This document shows, piece after piece, positions 7,808 to 17,029 of a DNA stretch of 64,000 bases. Made by a program: the position numbers and the translations under genes. Origin of the DNA: an uncultured Atopobiaceae bacterium (GTDB taxonomy: Bacteria > Actinomycetota > Coriobacteriia > Coriobacteriales > Atopobiaceae); the NCBI GenBank assembly GCA_944321515.1, contig CALULO010000002.1, forward strand, positions 165,163 through 229,162, written 5' to 3'. The notes below the pieces were generated by a model, which worked only from the letters and a program-made list of their open reading frames with translations, searched no databases and was not told the DNA's origin. The stretch's first letter is position 1. Each line of letters begins with the position of its first letter.

Positions 7808-9139
7808 CTAGCCCTCCTTGATCTTGACGGCGATGACGGTGTCGACGGGGTCGGGCAGCACCGGCGACGGGCCGAGGTCGGCGAAGGCGATGTCGGGGTA
7901 GTCGCTGTGGACCCAGCTGTTGGAGAGCCTCACCTCGGTGCCGTCGCGCAGGAGCCGGATGGACTCGATTCTGTCCTTGGGCACCCCGAGCAACGGGACG
8001 GGGCCGAGCGCGTTCTCGTAGAGGTGGTAGTAGTAGACGTTCCCGTTGCGGGTGATGGGCCCGTACTCGGGGCGGTCCGGGTCGATGGGGCCGCCGGCGG
8101 CCGGGCCGCAGCCGTAGACGCTGTCGCCGTTGCGCTCCATCCAGGTGCCCATCTCGTCGAGGATGCGGCACGACTGGTCGGGGAAGCGCCCCGTGGCGTC
8201 GGGGCCCACGTTGAGGATGAGGTTGCCCCCCTTGGACACGCACTCGACGAGCTTGTGGAGGAGCAGGGGCGCCGGCTTGTAGTTGGTGTCCGTGGAGCAG
8301 TAGCCCCAGTTGTCGTTCATGGTGATGCAGGCCTCCCAGACGAGCGGGCGGCCCTCGACGTCACGGATGCCGTTGGGCGGCACGATCCTCTCGGGGGTGA
8401 CGAAGTCCCCGTGGTAGGGGGTGGGGCGGCACTCTGCGAGCGAGCCGTACCCCTCGCCGCTCACCTCGATGCGGTTGTTGACGACCACCTGGGGCTGCAG
8501 CTCGCGGACCATGGACATGAGCTCGGTGCCGCGCCACGCCTCCCCGCGTAGGTCGTCGTAGGAGAAGTCGAACCACATCAGGTCGAGCTTGCCGTAGTTG
8601 GTGCAGAGCTCGCGGACCTGCTCGTGCATGTAGTCGAGGTAGCGGTCAAAGACGCGCCCCTCGTTCGACCCGGCCACGGGGTCGTTGCGCAAGGGTGCCT
8701 GCCTGTCGCCGTACTGGGGGAAGTCGGGGTGGTGCCAGTCGATGAGGGAGTAGTAGAGGCCAACGCGCAGCCCCTCCGCCCGGAAGGCGTCGAGGAACTC
8801 GGCCACCACGTCGCGCCCGAGGGGGGTGTTCGTGGACTTGAAGTCGGTCGTGGCGGTGTCAAAGAGGCAGAAGCCGTCGTGGTGCTTGGCGGTGAGCACG
8901 GCGTAGCGCATGCCCGCGCGCCGGGCGCGTCGGGCCCAGTCGCGGGCGTCGAGCGCCGTGGGGTTGAACTCGCGGACGTAGGGGAGGTAGTCCTCCTCGG
9001 GCATCTCCTCGGTGCTCCTCACCCACTCGCCCCGCGCCGGGATGCTGTAGGCGCCGAAGTGGATAAACATGCCGAAGCGGTCGTGCTGGAACCATCGGAC
9101 GCGCTCCTCGTAGCGCTCGCGGTCAAACTGATAGGCCAT
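7808..9139 (-). CDS. Alpha-L-fucosidase (GH29)
   Basis: 443 residues. Typical GH29 features are FGMFIHFGAYS, LTAKHHDGFCLF and LMWFDFSYDD, where Asp191 is the expected nucleophile that attacks terminal alpha-L-fucose. No signal peptide or anchor, so it should act on imported fucosyl-oligosaccharides. It lacks the long C-terminal carbohydrate-binding extensions of secreted fucosidases. The start is supported by a GGGAG purine run upstream. It is the first gene of a two-gene minus-strand unit with the transglutaminase-like protein. The divergent neighbour is a peptide-type ABC importer with no obvious sugar link. A host-glycan degrading role is inferred from the family. Confidence 0.92.
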   Translation of the reverse strand: MAYQFDRERYEERVRWFQHDRFGMFIHFGAYSIPARGEWVRSTEEMPEEDYLPYVREFNPTALDARDWARRARRAGMRYAVLTAKHHDGFCLFDTATTDFKSTNTPLGRDVVAEFLDAFRAEGLRVGLYYSLIDWHHPDFPQYGDRQAPLRNDPVAGSNEGRVFDRYLDYMHEQVRELCTNYGKLDLMWFDFSYDDLRGEAWRGTELMSMVRELQPQVVVNNRIEVSGEGYGSLAECRPTPYHGDFVTPERIVPPNGIRDVEGRPLVWEACITMNDNWGYCSTDTNYKPAPLLLHKLVECVSKGGNLILNVGPDATGRFPDQSCRILDEMGTWMERNGDSVYGCGPAAGGPIDPDRPEYGPITRNGNVYYYHLYENALGPVPLLGVPKDRIESIRLLRDGTEVRLSNSWVHSDYPDIAFADLGPSPVLPDPVDTVIAVKIKEG

Positions 9140-9333
9140 CTCTCGGACTCTCCCTTCTCGCCTGCAGCGCCCTCTCCGCGACGCCTTTTTTGACCCATTC
9201 CCGTGAACGCGCGGTTACGAGGGGATGAAAGGTCGTGAGGCGGGCCGTGGACGGTCGTGCTGCGCAGCGGCAAACGACTATGATTTGGTTGGGCACAGTA
9301 TAGCGAGGAAACCTCGCCTGGCCCCTGTCCGCT

Positions 9334-9358
9334 GGCCTCCGGGAGGCCGATATATAAG
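9334..9358 (+). promoter_or_regulatory. Candidate operator and -10 region for the ABC operon
   Basis: Inverted repeat GGCCTCC-g-GGAGGCC (9334-9348) immediately before TATATAAG (9351-9358), about 40 bp before the start of the binding-protein gene. The palindrome occupies the position of a promoter spacer, as expected for a repressor site. No clear -35 box is visible. Confidence 0.45.
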
Positions 9359-9398
9359 ATGTGTCCGCCCTTTTGGCGGCACGGGAGGGGAGAGATTC

Positions 9399-11108
9399 AT
9401 GAAGAGGAGCGAGAACAACGTCCAGCCCGGGATGACCCGTCGTGGCTTCCTTGGCCTTGCCGCAACCGGCGCCGTGGCTGCCGTGAGCGCCGGCCTCGTC
9501 GGCTGCAGCGGCAACGGCGGCGACACGTCCGCCGACAGCAGCTCGGACGCCGCGGAGAGCACCTCGTCCGTCGAGATGATCGAGGCCGACTCCGACGGCT
9601 TCGTCGTCCGCGCTACCAAGACCGACGGCAAGGCCCCCAAGAACGAGTGCATCATCGCCTTCGAGGGCGACTTCCAGGAGATGCACCCGATGAACTGGTC
9701 GGACAGCAACTCCGGCAACGTTGTGTACTACATCTACGACTGCCTGTACGACCTCGACGAGAACTACGAGCCCGTCCCGCGTGCCGCCGAGTCCTACGAG
9801 GTCTCCGACGACGCCTGCACCTACACCTTCCACCTGCGTGAGGGCATCACCTTCACCGACGGCGCCAAGCTCGACGCCCAGGCGGTCGTGACCAACTACG
9901 AGTGCGCCATCGACCCGGCCAACAACTGGCGTCGTCGCCGCATGTTCATCGAGTCCATCGACGAGAACACCGAGGAGACCCGCGTCGACTCCTGCACCGC
10001 CGTCGACGAGTACACGGTCCAGTTCCACCTTCCGACGCCCTACGCGCCGTTCATGAACTCCATCTCCCAGTTCTACCTCATCAGCCCCAACGCGGTCACC
10101 GACTCCAGCTTCGACTACTCCAAGCAGTCCGTCGGCTCCGGTCCCTACGTCCTGGAGGAGTACGCGCAGGGCGACCACGTGAGCCTCGTCCGCAACGAGG
10201 ACTACTGGGGCGAGAAGCCCTCGATCGAGCGCATCAACTTCCGCGTGGTCCCCGAGGCCGGCTCCCGCATCGCGGCGCTCCAGACCGGCGAGGCCACGGC
10301 GATCTACCCGATGCCGACCGACCAGGTTGCGACCGTCCGCGCCGCCGGCGACATCAACATGATCTCCATCCCCTCCACGACGATGCGCTACGTCACCCTC
10401 AACACCGACTACGAGCCGCTCTCTGACGTCCGCGTCCGTCAGGCCCTCAACTACGCCCTCGACCAGGACGAGTACGTCAAGGTCATGTACTCCGGCGCCG
10501 CCACGCCCGCGACCTCGGTCCTGCCCGCCGCCGTCTCCGGCTACAAGGCCCAGACCCCGTTCGACGTCGACCTCGACAAGGCCAAGAGCCTCCTCGAAGA
10601 GGCCGGCTACGGCGACGGCTTCGAGGTCACCATCATCGGCGATAACTCCACCCAGGAGACCAAGGGCATGACCTTCGTCATGCAGCAGCTCGAGAAGATC
10701 GGCGTCACGGTCAACGTCCAGCCCAACGAGCCCGCGACCAACGCCGACCTCGCCGCCGCTCCCGAGGACGAGACCACGCTCCAGATGTGGTACGTCAACT
10801 GGGCGCAGAACGACGCCGACGGCTTCATGCGCTCCCTGCTCTCCACCCCGATGGTGCCGCCCACCGGCTACAACACCGCCTTCTGGAAGAACGAGGAGTT
10901 CGACGCTGAGCTCGAGGCCGGCAACGCCGCCCCGACCGAGGAGGAGCAGAACGAGCACTACGGCAAGTGCCAGGACATCGTCTGGCCCGAGTGCCCCTGG
11001 CTCTACCTTGCCAGCGACAACATCCTCCTCTCCTACAAGGCCTACCTCAATGACGTCAAGTACGTCCCGGCGGGTATCGACGTCACCCACGCCACGCTCA
11101 ACGTCTAG
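9399..11108 (+). CDS. ABC transporter substrate-binding lipoprotein, family 5 (peptide/nickel type)
   Basis: 569 residues. The start at 9399 is chosen for its GGGAGGGGAGAG site; longer upstream readings cross the promoter. The N-terminus has a twin-arginine motif TRRGFLG (Arg14-Arg15), a hydrophobic stretch and lipobox LVGC with Cys36, so the protein is exported and lipid-anchored. The mature part is a family 5 binding protein (YTFHLREGITFTDGAKL, VGSGPYVLEEY, VRQALNYALDQDEYV) of the Opp/Dpp class, binding oligopeptides or dipeptides. It heads a five-gene operon. A 12-bp stem-loop before the first permease gene probably keeps its mRNA level above that of the membrane genes. Confidence 0.93.
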   Translation: MKRSENNVQPGMTRRGFLGLAATGAVAAVSAGLVGCSGNGGDTSADSSSDAAESTSSVEMIEADSDGFVVRATKTDGKAPKNECIIAFEGDFQEMHPMNWSDSNSGNVVYYIYDCLYDLDENYEPVPRAAESYEVSDDACTYTFHLREGITFTDGAKLDAQAVVTNYECAIDPANNWRRRRMFIESIDENTEETRVDSCTAVDEYTVQFHLPTPYAPFMNSISQFYLISPNAVTDSSFDYSKQSVGSGPYVLEEYAQGDHVSLVRNEDYWGEKPSIERINFRVVPEAGSRIAALQTGEATAIYPMPTDQVATVRAAGDINMISIPSTTMRYVTLNTDYEPLSDVRVRQALNYALDQDEYVKVMYSGAATPATSVLPAAVSGYKAQTPFDVDLDKAKSLLEEAGYGDGFEVTIIGDNSTQETKGMTFVMQQLEKIGVTVNVQPNEPATNADLAAAPEDETTLQMWYVNWAQNDADGFMRSLLSTPMVPPTGYNTAFWKNEEFDAELEAGNAAPTEEEQNEHYGKCQDIVWPECPWLYLASDNILLSYKAYLNDVKYVPAGIDVTHATLNV

Positions 11109-11147
11109 GACTAGTTCGACGCGTTGCCTGCGTGCTTGACTTTGACT

Positions 11148-11181
11148 GGCTGCCAGCCCTCCCATCCGGGGGCTGGCAGCC
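11148..11181 (+). terminator. Intra-operon stem-loop (attenuator or mRNA stabiliser)
   Basis: Perfect 12-bp arms (GGCTGCCAGCCC at 11148-11159, GGGCTGGCAGCC at 11170-11181) with a 10-nt loop and no strong T run. Such hairpins commonly lie between binding-protein and permease genes and reduce read-through or protect the upstream message. Confidence 0.65.
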
Positions 11182-11217
11182 CTGTTGCCGAAGGACGCGT
11201 CAAAGGGAAGGAGTCCC

Positions 11218-12138
11218 ATGGGGAAGTACATCCTCAAGCGGGTCCTCAGCATGATCCCGCTCTTGTTCGTTGTCTCCATTCTTGTCTTCTTGTTCATCCA
11301 CCTCATTCCGGGTGACGCGGCTCGCCAGGTTGCCGGTGCCACGGCGACTGCCGGCGAGGTCGAGGCAGTCCGCAAGCAGCTTGGCCTCGACCAGCCCCTC
11401 ATCCCGCAGTACATCCAGTGGATCACCGGCATCTTCCACGGTGACCTGGGCATCTCGTACACGAACAACACGACGGTGGCCGAGCTCTTCGCACCTCGTC
11501 TGCCCATCACGATCTACCTGACGATCTGCTCGATCACCTGGTCGGTGCTCATCGGCATCGTCATCGGCGTGGTCGCTGCCATCAACCGAGGCCGCACCCT
11601 CGACATGCTCGGCATGCTCATCGCCATCGCCGGCATCTCGCTGCCGAACTTCTGGCTCGGCCTGCAGCTCATGCAGATCTTCTCGGTGAACCTTGGCCTT
11701 CTGCCCACGGGTGGCCTCGAGGACTGGCGAGGCTACATCTTGCCCTCGCTTGCCATGGGCGCGGGCATCATGGCCATCCTCGCCCGCGTCACGCGCTCCT
11801 CGATGATCGAGAACCTCGGGAAGGACTACGTGCGCACCGCGCGGGCCAAGGGGCTTCCGGAGTCCCGCGTCATCATGGCGCACGCGTTCAAGAACTCCTC
11901 GATCGACATCATCACCGTCACCGCCCTCCAGATCGGCGCGCTTATCGCCGGCTCGGTGGTCGTGGAGACGGTCTTCTCGATCCCGGGGCTCGGCCGTCTG
12001 CTCGTCGACTCGATCGGCTTCAGGGACTATGAGGTGATCCAGGCGCTCATCCTGTTCTTCTCGTTTGAGTACATGGTGATCAACCTCATAGCGGACGTGC
12101 TGTACGCCCTGATCAACCCTCGAGTCAGATACGAATAG
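11218..12138 (+). CDS. dppB: Peptide ABC transporter permease (DppB/OppB family)
   Basis: 306 residues. ATG 11218 follows GGGAAGGAG by 5 bases; an in-frame ATG at 11185 lacks a site. About six membrane helices begin with RVLSMIPLLFVVSILVFLFI. The family loop GLDQPLIPQYIQWI and the EAA-type coupling segment (ARAKGLPESRVIMAHAFKN) that docks on the ATPase are present. It forms the transmembrane channel with the next gene product. Confidence 0.93.
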   Translation: MGKYILKRVLSMIPLLFVVSILVFLFIHLIPGDAARQVAGATATAGEVEAVRKQLGLDQPLIPQYIQWITGIFHGDLGISYTNNTTVAELFAPRLPITIYLTICSITWSVLIGIVIGVVAAINRGRTLDMLGMLIAIAGISLPNFWLGLQLMQIFSVNLGLLPTGGLEDWRGYILPSLAMGAGIMAILARVTRSSMIENLGKDYVRTARAKGLPESRVIMAHAFKNSSIDIITVTALQIGALIAGSVVVETVFSIPGLGRLLVDSIGFRDYEVIQALILFFSFEYMVINLIADVLYALINPRVRYE

Positions 12139-12146
12139 GAGCGGCC

Positions 12147-13049
12147 ATGGCAACCACCGAAAAGGGGTCCGCCTCGAGCGGCTTCGCGGCGGGCGAGGAG
12201 CTCCCGCGCGCGCAGAGCCCCGTCAAGCAGTTCATCAAGAAGTTCCTGCGCCGCAAGACCGCGGTCGCCGGCTTTATCTTCATTGTCTTCATCCTCATCC
12301 TGGCGGTTATCGGGCCGAATATCACGCCCTACGACCCCAACGCCTACGACTACAACGCGATCCTCGCAGCGCCCAACGCCGCGCACATCTGGGGCACCGA
12401 CGAGTTCGGCCGCGACGTCTTCTCGCGCATCATCGCCGGCACGCAGCTCTCGCTGGGCACCGCACTCACGGCGTCCATCCTCGGCACCGCCGGCGGCGTG
12501 GTCCTGGGCCTCATCGCGGGCTTCTTCGGGGGCCTCATCGACTCGTTCATCATGCGCGTCTGCGACGTCATGTTCGCGTTCCCGAGCATCCTGCTCGCCA
12601 TCGCGATCGTGGCCATCATCGGCCCCGGCATCACCAACATCATGATCGGCCTCGCCGTCTTCACGGTCCCGTCGTTCGCCCGCATCATCCGCGGCGCCGT
12701 CCTCGAGGTCCGTGGCGAGCTCTACGTCGAGGTGGCCAAGTCGATCGGGTGCAGCCCCGCCCGCATCATGTTCGTCCACATCTTCCCCGGCACTCTCCAG
12801 GCCCTCATCGTCAACTTCACGATGAACGTCGGCGGCGCCATCCTGTCGGCCTCGAGCCTCTCGTTCCTCGGCTTCGGCGCGTCCGTCACACAGGCCGAGT
12901 GGGGCGCCATCCTCTCGCAGGGCCGCAACTACCTTGCGATCGCCCCACACCTCGTCCTGTTCCCGGGCCTCGTCATCTTCCTCACCGTGCTCGCCTTCAA
13001 CCTCTTTGGCGACGGCCTGCGTGACACGCTCGACCCCAAGCTCAACTAA
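12147..13049 (+). CDS. dppC: Peptide ABC transporter permease (DppC/OppC family)
   Basis: 300 residues, 8 bp after dppB with an AGGAG site. The N-terminal cytoplasmic stretch, helix FIFIVFILILAVIGP, and the hallmark GTDEFGRDVFSRIIAGTQLS are typical of DppC/OppC. The EAA loop is SIGCSPARIMFVHIFPG. It is the second half of the inner-membrane channel. Confidence 0.93.
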   Translation: MATTEKGSASSGFAAGEELPRAQSPVKQFIKKFLRRKTAVAGFIFIVFILILAVIGPNITPYDPNAYDYNAILAAPNAAHIWGTDEFGRDVFSRIIAGTQLSLGTALTASILGTAGGVVLGLIAGFFGGLIDSFIMRVCDVMFAFPSILLAIAIVAIIGPGITNIMIGLAVFTVPSFARIIRGAVLEVRGELYVEVAKSIGCSPARIMFVHIFPGTLQALIVNFTMNVGGAILSASSLSFLGFGASVTQAEWGAILSQGRNYLAIAPHLVLFPGLVIFLTVLAFNLFGDGLRDTLDPKLN

Positions 13050-13061
13050 CCGGAGGTCCCT

Positions 13062-14051
13062 ATGGCTGAAACACTGCTAGAGGTCAAGGACCTCAAGACT
13101 GAGTTCAAGCGCGGAAAGAAGGACTGGATCACCGCCGTCAACGGCGTCTCCTTCCAGGTCCGCGCCGGCGAGATCGTCGGCTTGGTGGGCGAGTCGGGCT
13201 GCGGCAAGTCCGTGACCTCGCTCTCCGTCATGCGCCTGCACTCCAAGCACAACACCCGCATCACCGGCGAGGTGACCTTTGAGGGCAAGCACCTGCTTGA
13301 GCTCAAGGAGCCCGAGATGCAGGAGATCCGCGGCAACGAGATCTCGATGATCTTCCAGGAGCCCATGAGCGCCCTCGACCCGATCATGCGCATCGAGGAC
13401 CAGCTCACCGAGGCCATCTCCCTCCACAACCAGGGCCTCTCCAAGAGCGAGGTGCACGCGCGCTGCGTGAGGGCGCTCAAGCTCGTGGGCATCCCCGAGC
13501 CCGAGATGACGCTGCGCAACTACCCGCACGAGCTCTCCGGCGGCATGTGCCAGCGCGTGATGATCGCCATGGCCATGTCCTGCGAGCCCAAGCTCCTCAT
13601 TGCCGACGAGCCCACCACGGCCCTCGACGTGACCATCCAGGCCCAGATCCTCGCGCTCATGGAGCAGATCAGGAACGAGCACAACACGGGCATCCTGCTC
13701 ATCACGCACGACCTTGGCGTCGTCGCCGAGACCTGCAGCCGCGTCATCGTCATGTACGCCGGCAACATCGTCGAGGAGGCCCCGGTCAAGGAGCTGTTCC
13801 GCAACCCGCACCACCCCTACACCAAGGGCCTCATCGAGAGCGTCCCCAGGCTCGGTCGCAGGGTGCGCCGACTCCCGTCCATCCCCGGCTCCGTGCCCGA
13901 CCTCTCGGCCATGCCCTCCGGCTGCCGCTTCGCCCCGCGCTGCGCCTATGCGCGCCCCGAGTGCTCCGCGCGCCTGCCCGAGCTCGTCGAGGTGGGCCCG
14001 GACCACAAGTGCGCCTGCCCGTTCTACGCCAACGTCCGAAAGGAGGCATAG
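13062..14051 (+). CDS. dppD: Peptide ABC transporter ATPase (DppD/OppD family)
   Basis: 329 residues. Walker A is GESGCGKS, the signature motif is LSGGMCQR, Walker B is [12 protein letters not shown] and the switch histidine lies in LLITHDLG. The C-terminal region ([15 protein letters not shown] then CACPF) has the four cysteines that hold a [4Fe-4S] cluster in many DppD/OppD ATPases. It powers transport with the following gene. Confidence 0.94.
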   Translation: MAETLLEVKDLKTEFKRGKKDWITAVNGVSFQVRAGEIVGLVGESGCGKSVTSLSVMRLHSKHNTRITGEVTFEGKHLLELKEPEMQEIRGNEISMIFQEPMSALDPIMRIEDQLTEAISLHNQGLSKSEVHARCVRALKLVGIPEPEMTLRNYPHELSGGMCQRVMIAMAMSCEPKLLIADEPTTALDVTIQAQILALMEQIRNEHNTGILLITHDLGVVAETCSRVIVMYAGNIVEEAPVKELFRNPHHPYTKGLIESVPRLGRRVRRLPSIPGSVPDLSAMPSGCRFAPRCAYARPECSARLPELVEVGPDHKCACPFYANVRKEA

Positions 14052-14054
14052 GCC

Positions 14055-15044
14055 ATGGGTGACAGCTCGACCGCGCCCCTGCTCTCAGTCAGGAACCTGA
14101 GCAAGCGCTTCCCCGTGGGGAAGAGCTTCTTCGGCAAGCCCAAGAAGTGGGTCCACGCCGTCAACAACGTGAGCTTTGACATCATGCCCGGCGAGACCTT
14201 CGCCCTGGTGGGCGAGTCCGGCTGCGGCAAGTCCACGACGAGCCGCCTCATCAACCGCCTCATCACCCCGGACGAGGGCGAGATCATCTTCGACGGGCGG
14301 GACATCGCGCGCATCTCCGAGAAGGAGATGCGCCCGCTGCGCGCCGAGATGCAGATGGTGTTCCAGGACCCCTACGGCTCCCTGAGCCCGCGCATGCGCG
14401 TCCAGGACATCATCGGCGAACCGCTCCTCGTCCACACCAACATGTCGGCGGGGGAGCGCCTCAAGCGCGTCCACGAGCTCCTCGAGGTCGTCGGCCTGTC
14501 CGCCGCCCACGGCGAGCGCTACCCGCACGAGTTCTCCGGCGGCCAGCGCCAGCGCATCGGCATCGCCCGCGCGCTCTCCGTCAACCCGAAGCTCATCATG
14601 GCCGACGAGCCCGTCTCGGCGCTCGACGTGTCCATCCAGGCCCAGGTGCTCAACCTCCTGCGCGACGTCCAGGAGGAGTACAACCTGACCTACCTCTTCA
14701 TCTCCCACGACCTCGCCGTGGTGGAGATGATCTCCGACCGCATTGCGGTCATGTACCTCGGCTCCATCATGGAGGTCGCGCCCAACGAGGAGCTCTACGG
14801 CAACCCGCAGCACCCCTACACTCAGGCGCTGCTCTCCGCCGTGCCCGTTCCCGACCCCGAGGTCGAGAAGAAGCACGTCCTCATTGAGGGCGACCTGCCC
14901 AGCCCGACCAACATTCCGAGCGGCTGCCCGTTCCACACGCGCTGCCCGCTTGCCACCGAGCGCTGCTCGCGCGAGGTCCCGCAGCCCAAGGAGGTCGCAC
15001 CCGGCCACTTTGTGAGCTGCCACTTCCCCGGCAAGGACATCTAG
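14055..15044 (+). CDS. dppF: Peptide ABC transporter ATPase (DppF/OppF family)
   Basis: 329 residues, starting 3 bp after dppD. Walker A is GESGCGKST, the signature is FSGGQRQR, Walker B is [12 protein letters not shown] and the switch His is in LFISHDLAV. The C-terminal oligopeptide/dipeptide ABC domain has [15 protein letters not shown]. It closes the operon; a family A repeat pair and a terminator-like hairpin follow. Confidence 0.94.
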   Translation: MGDSSTAPLLSVRNLSKRFPVGKSFFGKPKKWVHAVNNVSFDIMPGETFALVGESGCGKSTTSRLINRLITPDEGEIIFDGRDIARISEKEMRPLRAEMQMVFQDPYGSLSPRMRVQDIIGEPLLVHTNMSAGERLKRVHELLEVVGLSAAHGERYPHEFSGGQRQRIGIARALSVNPKLIMADEPVSALDVSIQAQVLNLLRDVQEEYNLTYLFISHDLAVVEMISDRIAVMYLGSIMEVAPNEELYGNPQHPYTQALLSAVPVPDPEVEKKHVLIEGDLPSPTNIPSGCPFHTRCPLATERCSREVPQPKEVAPGHFVSCHFPGKDI

Positions 15045-15047
15045 CTG

Positions 15048-15110
15048 GGACAAAGGGGACGGAGGCTTTTGTCCCACTTGGGACGATGGGGACGGAGGCT
15101 TTTGTCCCAT
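15048..15110. repeat. Dispersed repeat, family A, two copies
   Basis: Two adjacent palindromic units beginning GGGACAAAGGGGACGGAGG and GGGACGATGGGGACGGAGG, each closing with CTTTTGTCCCA. Located just after the ABC operon stop codon. Confidence 0.8.
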
Positions 15111-15119
15111 TCACCCGAC

Positions 15120-15160
15120 GGGGGCGGAGGTGCCGCGAAAGCGCGCCTCCGCCCCCTTTG
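15120..15160. terminator. Bidirectional terminator between dppF and arsR-like gene
   Basis: 11-bp perfect arms GGGGGCGGAGG (15120-15130) and CCTCCGCCCCC (15146-15156) followed by TTTG. It lies between converging genes. The arm sequence resembles family A repeats and may be derived from one. Confidence 0.6.
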
Positions 15161-15469
15161 TCACGCCCAGAGGCGGTCGAGGTAGTCACGGACGAGGGCC
15201 GCCCCGTTGGGGCTCAGCACGTAGTGGGCCCATTTGCCGTTTCTCTCGCATGCGACGAGCCCCGCGTCGCAGAGGATTTTCATGTGGTGGGAGAGGGTCG
15301 ACTGGGAGAGCTCCATCGTCTCTAGGAGCTCGCAGGCGCAGATGCCGGGATGCTCGGCTATCGCCTCGAGAAACCTAAGGCGGCTTGCGTCGCCCAGGGC
15401 CTTGAATACCCTTGCCGCGCTCTCAGCGCCCCCCGCGTTGTCGAGAACGATCTCGTCCTGGTTGGCCAT
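15161..15469 (-). CDS. ArsR/SmtB-family metalloregulator
   Basis: 102 residues from ATG 15469, which has a GAGGGGG site. Longer in-frame starts at 15508 and 15547 lack one. A winged helix-turn-helix is clear (ELLETMELSQSTLSHHMKIL, then AGLVACERNGKWAHYVLS). The sequence GICACEL just before the HTH gives two cysteines at the position of the arsenic-sensing alpha3 site (CVCDLC in classical ArsR), though the third cysteine is absent. It is expected to repress in the absence of metal(loid). The thioredoxin and permease genes just upstream on the same strand are its likely targets. Confidence 0.88.
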   Translation of the reverse strand: MANQDEIVLDNAGGAESAARVFKALGDASRLRFLEAIAEHPGICACELLETMELSQSTLSHHMKILCDAGLVACERNGKWAHYVLSPNGAALVRDYLDRLWA

Positions 15470-15583
15470 GGCCCCCTCGCTTCCTCCCCGCCGCCTCTGC
15501 GGTGCCATCAACAGCGAGAATTGTAGTACGCCCCGGCCCGCGCGCACGTGCGGGCCGGGGCGTACGAGCTGCGCAGACGCGCG

Positions 15584-15901
15584 CTACGCGAGTGCGGTGA
15601 TCTCCTCCGGGCTGAGGACCCTCCCACCGCTCACGGCCTTCCCGTCAACAACGAGGGCGGGCAGGGTCATGACGCCGGACGCGGCGACGCGCCCCATGTC
15701 GGTGACGTACTCAACGGCGTTCTCGCCAAGCGCCTCGACGGCGTTCTCGTAGAGGGCGTGGCACTTCTTGCAGCCGGTTCCGAGCACCTGCACGCGCGCC
15801 CCGCGGGCGCCGGAGGCCGTCTCGCACCCCGCCTCGTCGGCCCCGCCGCAGGCGCACTGGCACTCGACCGCAGACTCCTGCTTCCTCTTGAACAGTCCCA
15901 T
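15584..15901 (-). CDS. Small thioredoxin-like redox protein (TM0996/MTH895 type)
   Basis: 105 residues. The C-terminal 75 residues match small redox-active disulfide proteins: VQVLGTGCKKCHALYENA with the CxxC pair, and MTLPALVVDGKAV containing the cis-proline. The N-terminal extension is cysteine-rich (ECQCACGGADEAGC), which adds four cysteines and could bind metal. Genes of this kind are regularly found beside DUF318/ArsP permeases and are thought to deliver or reduce the transported thiophilic species. It lies 27 bp downstream of the permease gene. Confidence 0.85.
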   Translation of the reverse strand: MGLFKRKQESAVECQCACGGADEAGCETASGARGARVQVLGTGCKKCHALYENAVEALGENAVEYVTDMGRVAASGVMTLPALVVDGKAVSGGRVLSPEEITALA

Positions 15902-15928
15902 ACTGATGTCTCCTTTCGTTGGCTGGCC

Positions 15929-16933
15929 CTAGCCGAGCATCGGCTGGAGCGCGTTGAACAGGTAGCCGCTGGCCATCATCCCCACGATGCAGACCCCCAC
16001 GAAGACGACGAGAAGCTTGGGCTTGACGACGCGCGAGAGCATGGTGAGGCTAGGCAGCGAGAGCGTGGTCACGCTCATCATGAAGGCGAGGACCGTCCCA
16101 AGGCCGACCCCCTTGAGGTAGAGGGCCTCGGCGATGGGGATGGCCCCGAAGGTGTCGGCGTAGATGGGGGCCCCGACGACGGTGGCGAGGACGACGGCAA
16201 ACGGGTTGTTGCCGCCGAGCATGAGCTCGATCAAGTCCTGGGGGATCCAGTTGTGGATGAGCGCGCCGATGCCCACGCCGACGAGCACGTACGGGAACAC
16301 CTTGAGGAAGGTGGACCTCGTCTCGGACGCGGCCATGGACAGCCGCTCGCGGCGGCTCATCTCGACGGGCGCCCCCTCCTCGGCGAGGTCCCCGTGGACG
16401 AACGGGGCGAGCTGGTTCTCCATACCGAGCCGCTGTATCACCGCGCCGCCGACGATGGCGACGACGAGACCCACCACGGTGTAGACGACCGCAATGGAGG
16501 GCCCGAAGATGCTCATGATGAGCACGAGGCTCCCCAGGTCGACCATCGGGCTCGAGATGAGGAAGCTGAAGGTGACGCCGAGCGGCAGGCCGGCGCGAGT
16601 GAAGCCGATGAAGATGGGGATGGAGCTGCAGCTGCAGAACGGGGTCACCGTCCCGAGGAGCGCGCCGACCACGTTGCCGCCGATGCCGCGGAACCGACCC
16701 ATAATCTTTCGGCTGCGCTCGGGTGGGAAGTAGCTCTGGACGTAGCTGATGATGAAGATCATCACGGTGAGCAGGATGACGATCTTCACCGTGTCGTAGA
16801 TGAAGAAGTGCAGGCTTGCGCCGACGGGGGAGGAGGTGTCGACCCCTGCCGCGGAGAGCGCGCTGGCGAGAAGACCGCTGAGCCACTGCATCTTCAGGAC
16901 CTGGTCGAGAAGGAACGATCCGATGGCGTCCAT
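15929..16933 (-). CDS. ArsP/DUF318 family permease
   Basis: 334 residues from ATG 16933, preceded by AAAGGTG. Longer readings run into repeat DNA. Two blocks of four to five helices are visible, typical of the DUF318/UPF0718 permease family that includes ArsP, an exporter of trivalent organoarsenicals. The conserved CSCSSIPIFIGFTRAGLPLG motif in the first block carries the cysteine pair implicated in arsenical binding, and GAPIYADTFGAIPIAEAL is its counterpart in the second. A charged cytoplasmic loop (MENQLAPFVHGDLAEEGAP) lies between blocks. With the ArsR regulator and small thioredoxin it forms a three-gene metalloid-resistance unit. The true substrate is unproven. Confidence 0.85.
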   Translation of the reverse strand: MDAIGSFLLDQVLKMQWLSGLLASALSAAGVDTSSPVGASLHFFIYDTVKIVILLTVMIFIISYVQSYFPPERSRKIMGRFRGIGGNVVGALLGTVTPFCSCSSIPIFIGFTRAGLPLGVTFSFLISSPMVDLGSLVLIMSIFGPSIAVVYTVVGLVVAIVGGAVIQRLGMENQLAPFVHGDLAEEGAPVEMSRRERLSMAASETRSTFLKVFPYVLVGVGIGALIHNWIPQDLIELMLGGNNPFAVVLATVVGAPIYADTFGAIPIAEALYLKGVGLGTVLAFMMSVTTLSLPSLTMLSRVVKPKLLVVFVGVCIVGMMASGYLFNALQPMLG

Positions 16934-16951
16934 TTCACACCTTTCATTTTG

Positions 16952-17027
16952 AAGAGTATCGATATGACGGGGGGTAACCATAGCACCGTACAGCGCCGGC
17001 GATACCGACAAATTGAAATTCATCAAT
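16952..17027 (-). promoter_or_regulatory. Control region of the arsR-like unit
   Basis: An AT-rich stretch with two short inverted repeats: TATCGATA (16957-16964), 24 bp before the permease start, and ATTGA-N6-TCAAT (17012-17027). Both resemble the short dyads bound by ArsR proteins. Promoter boxes are not clear. Confidence 0.4.
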
Positions 17028-17029
17028 AT

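Noticed and set aside
9225-9398. Upstream extension of the binding-protein gene to 9225
   Set aside because: It would include promoter DNA and place the twin-arginine signal about 70 residues inside the protein; the start at 9399 has a good ribosome site.
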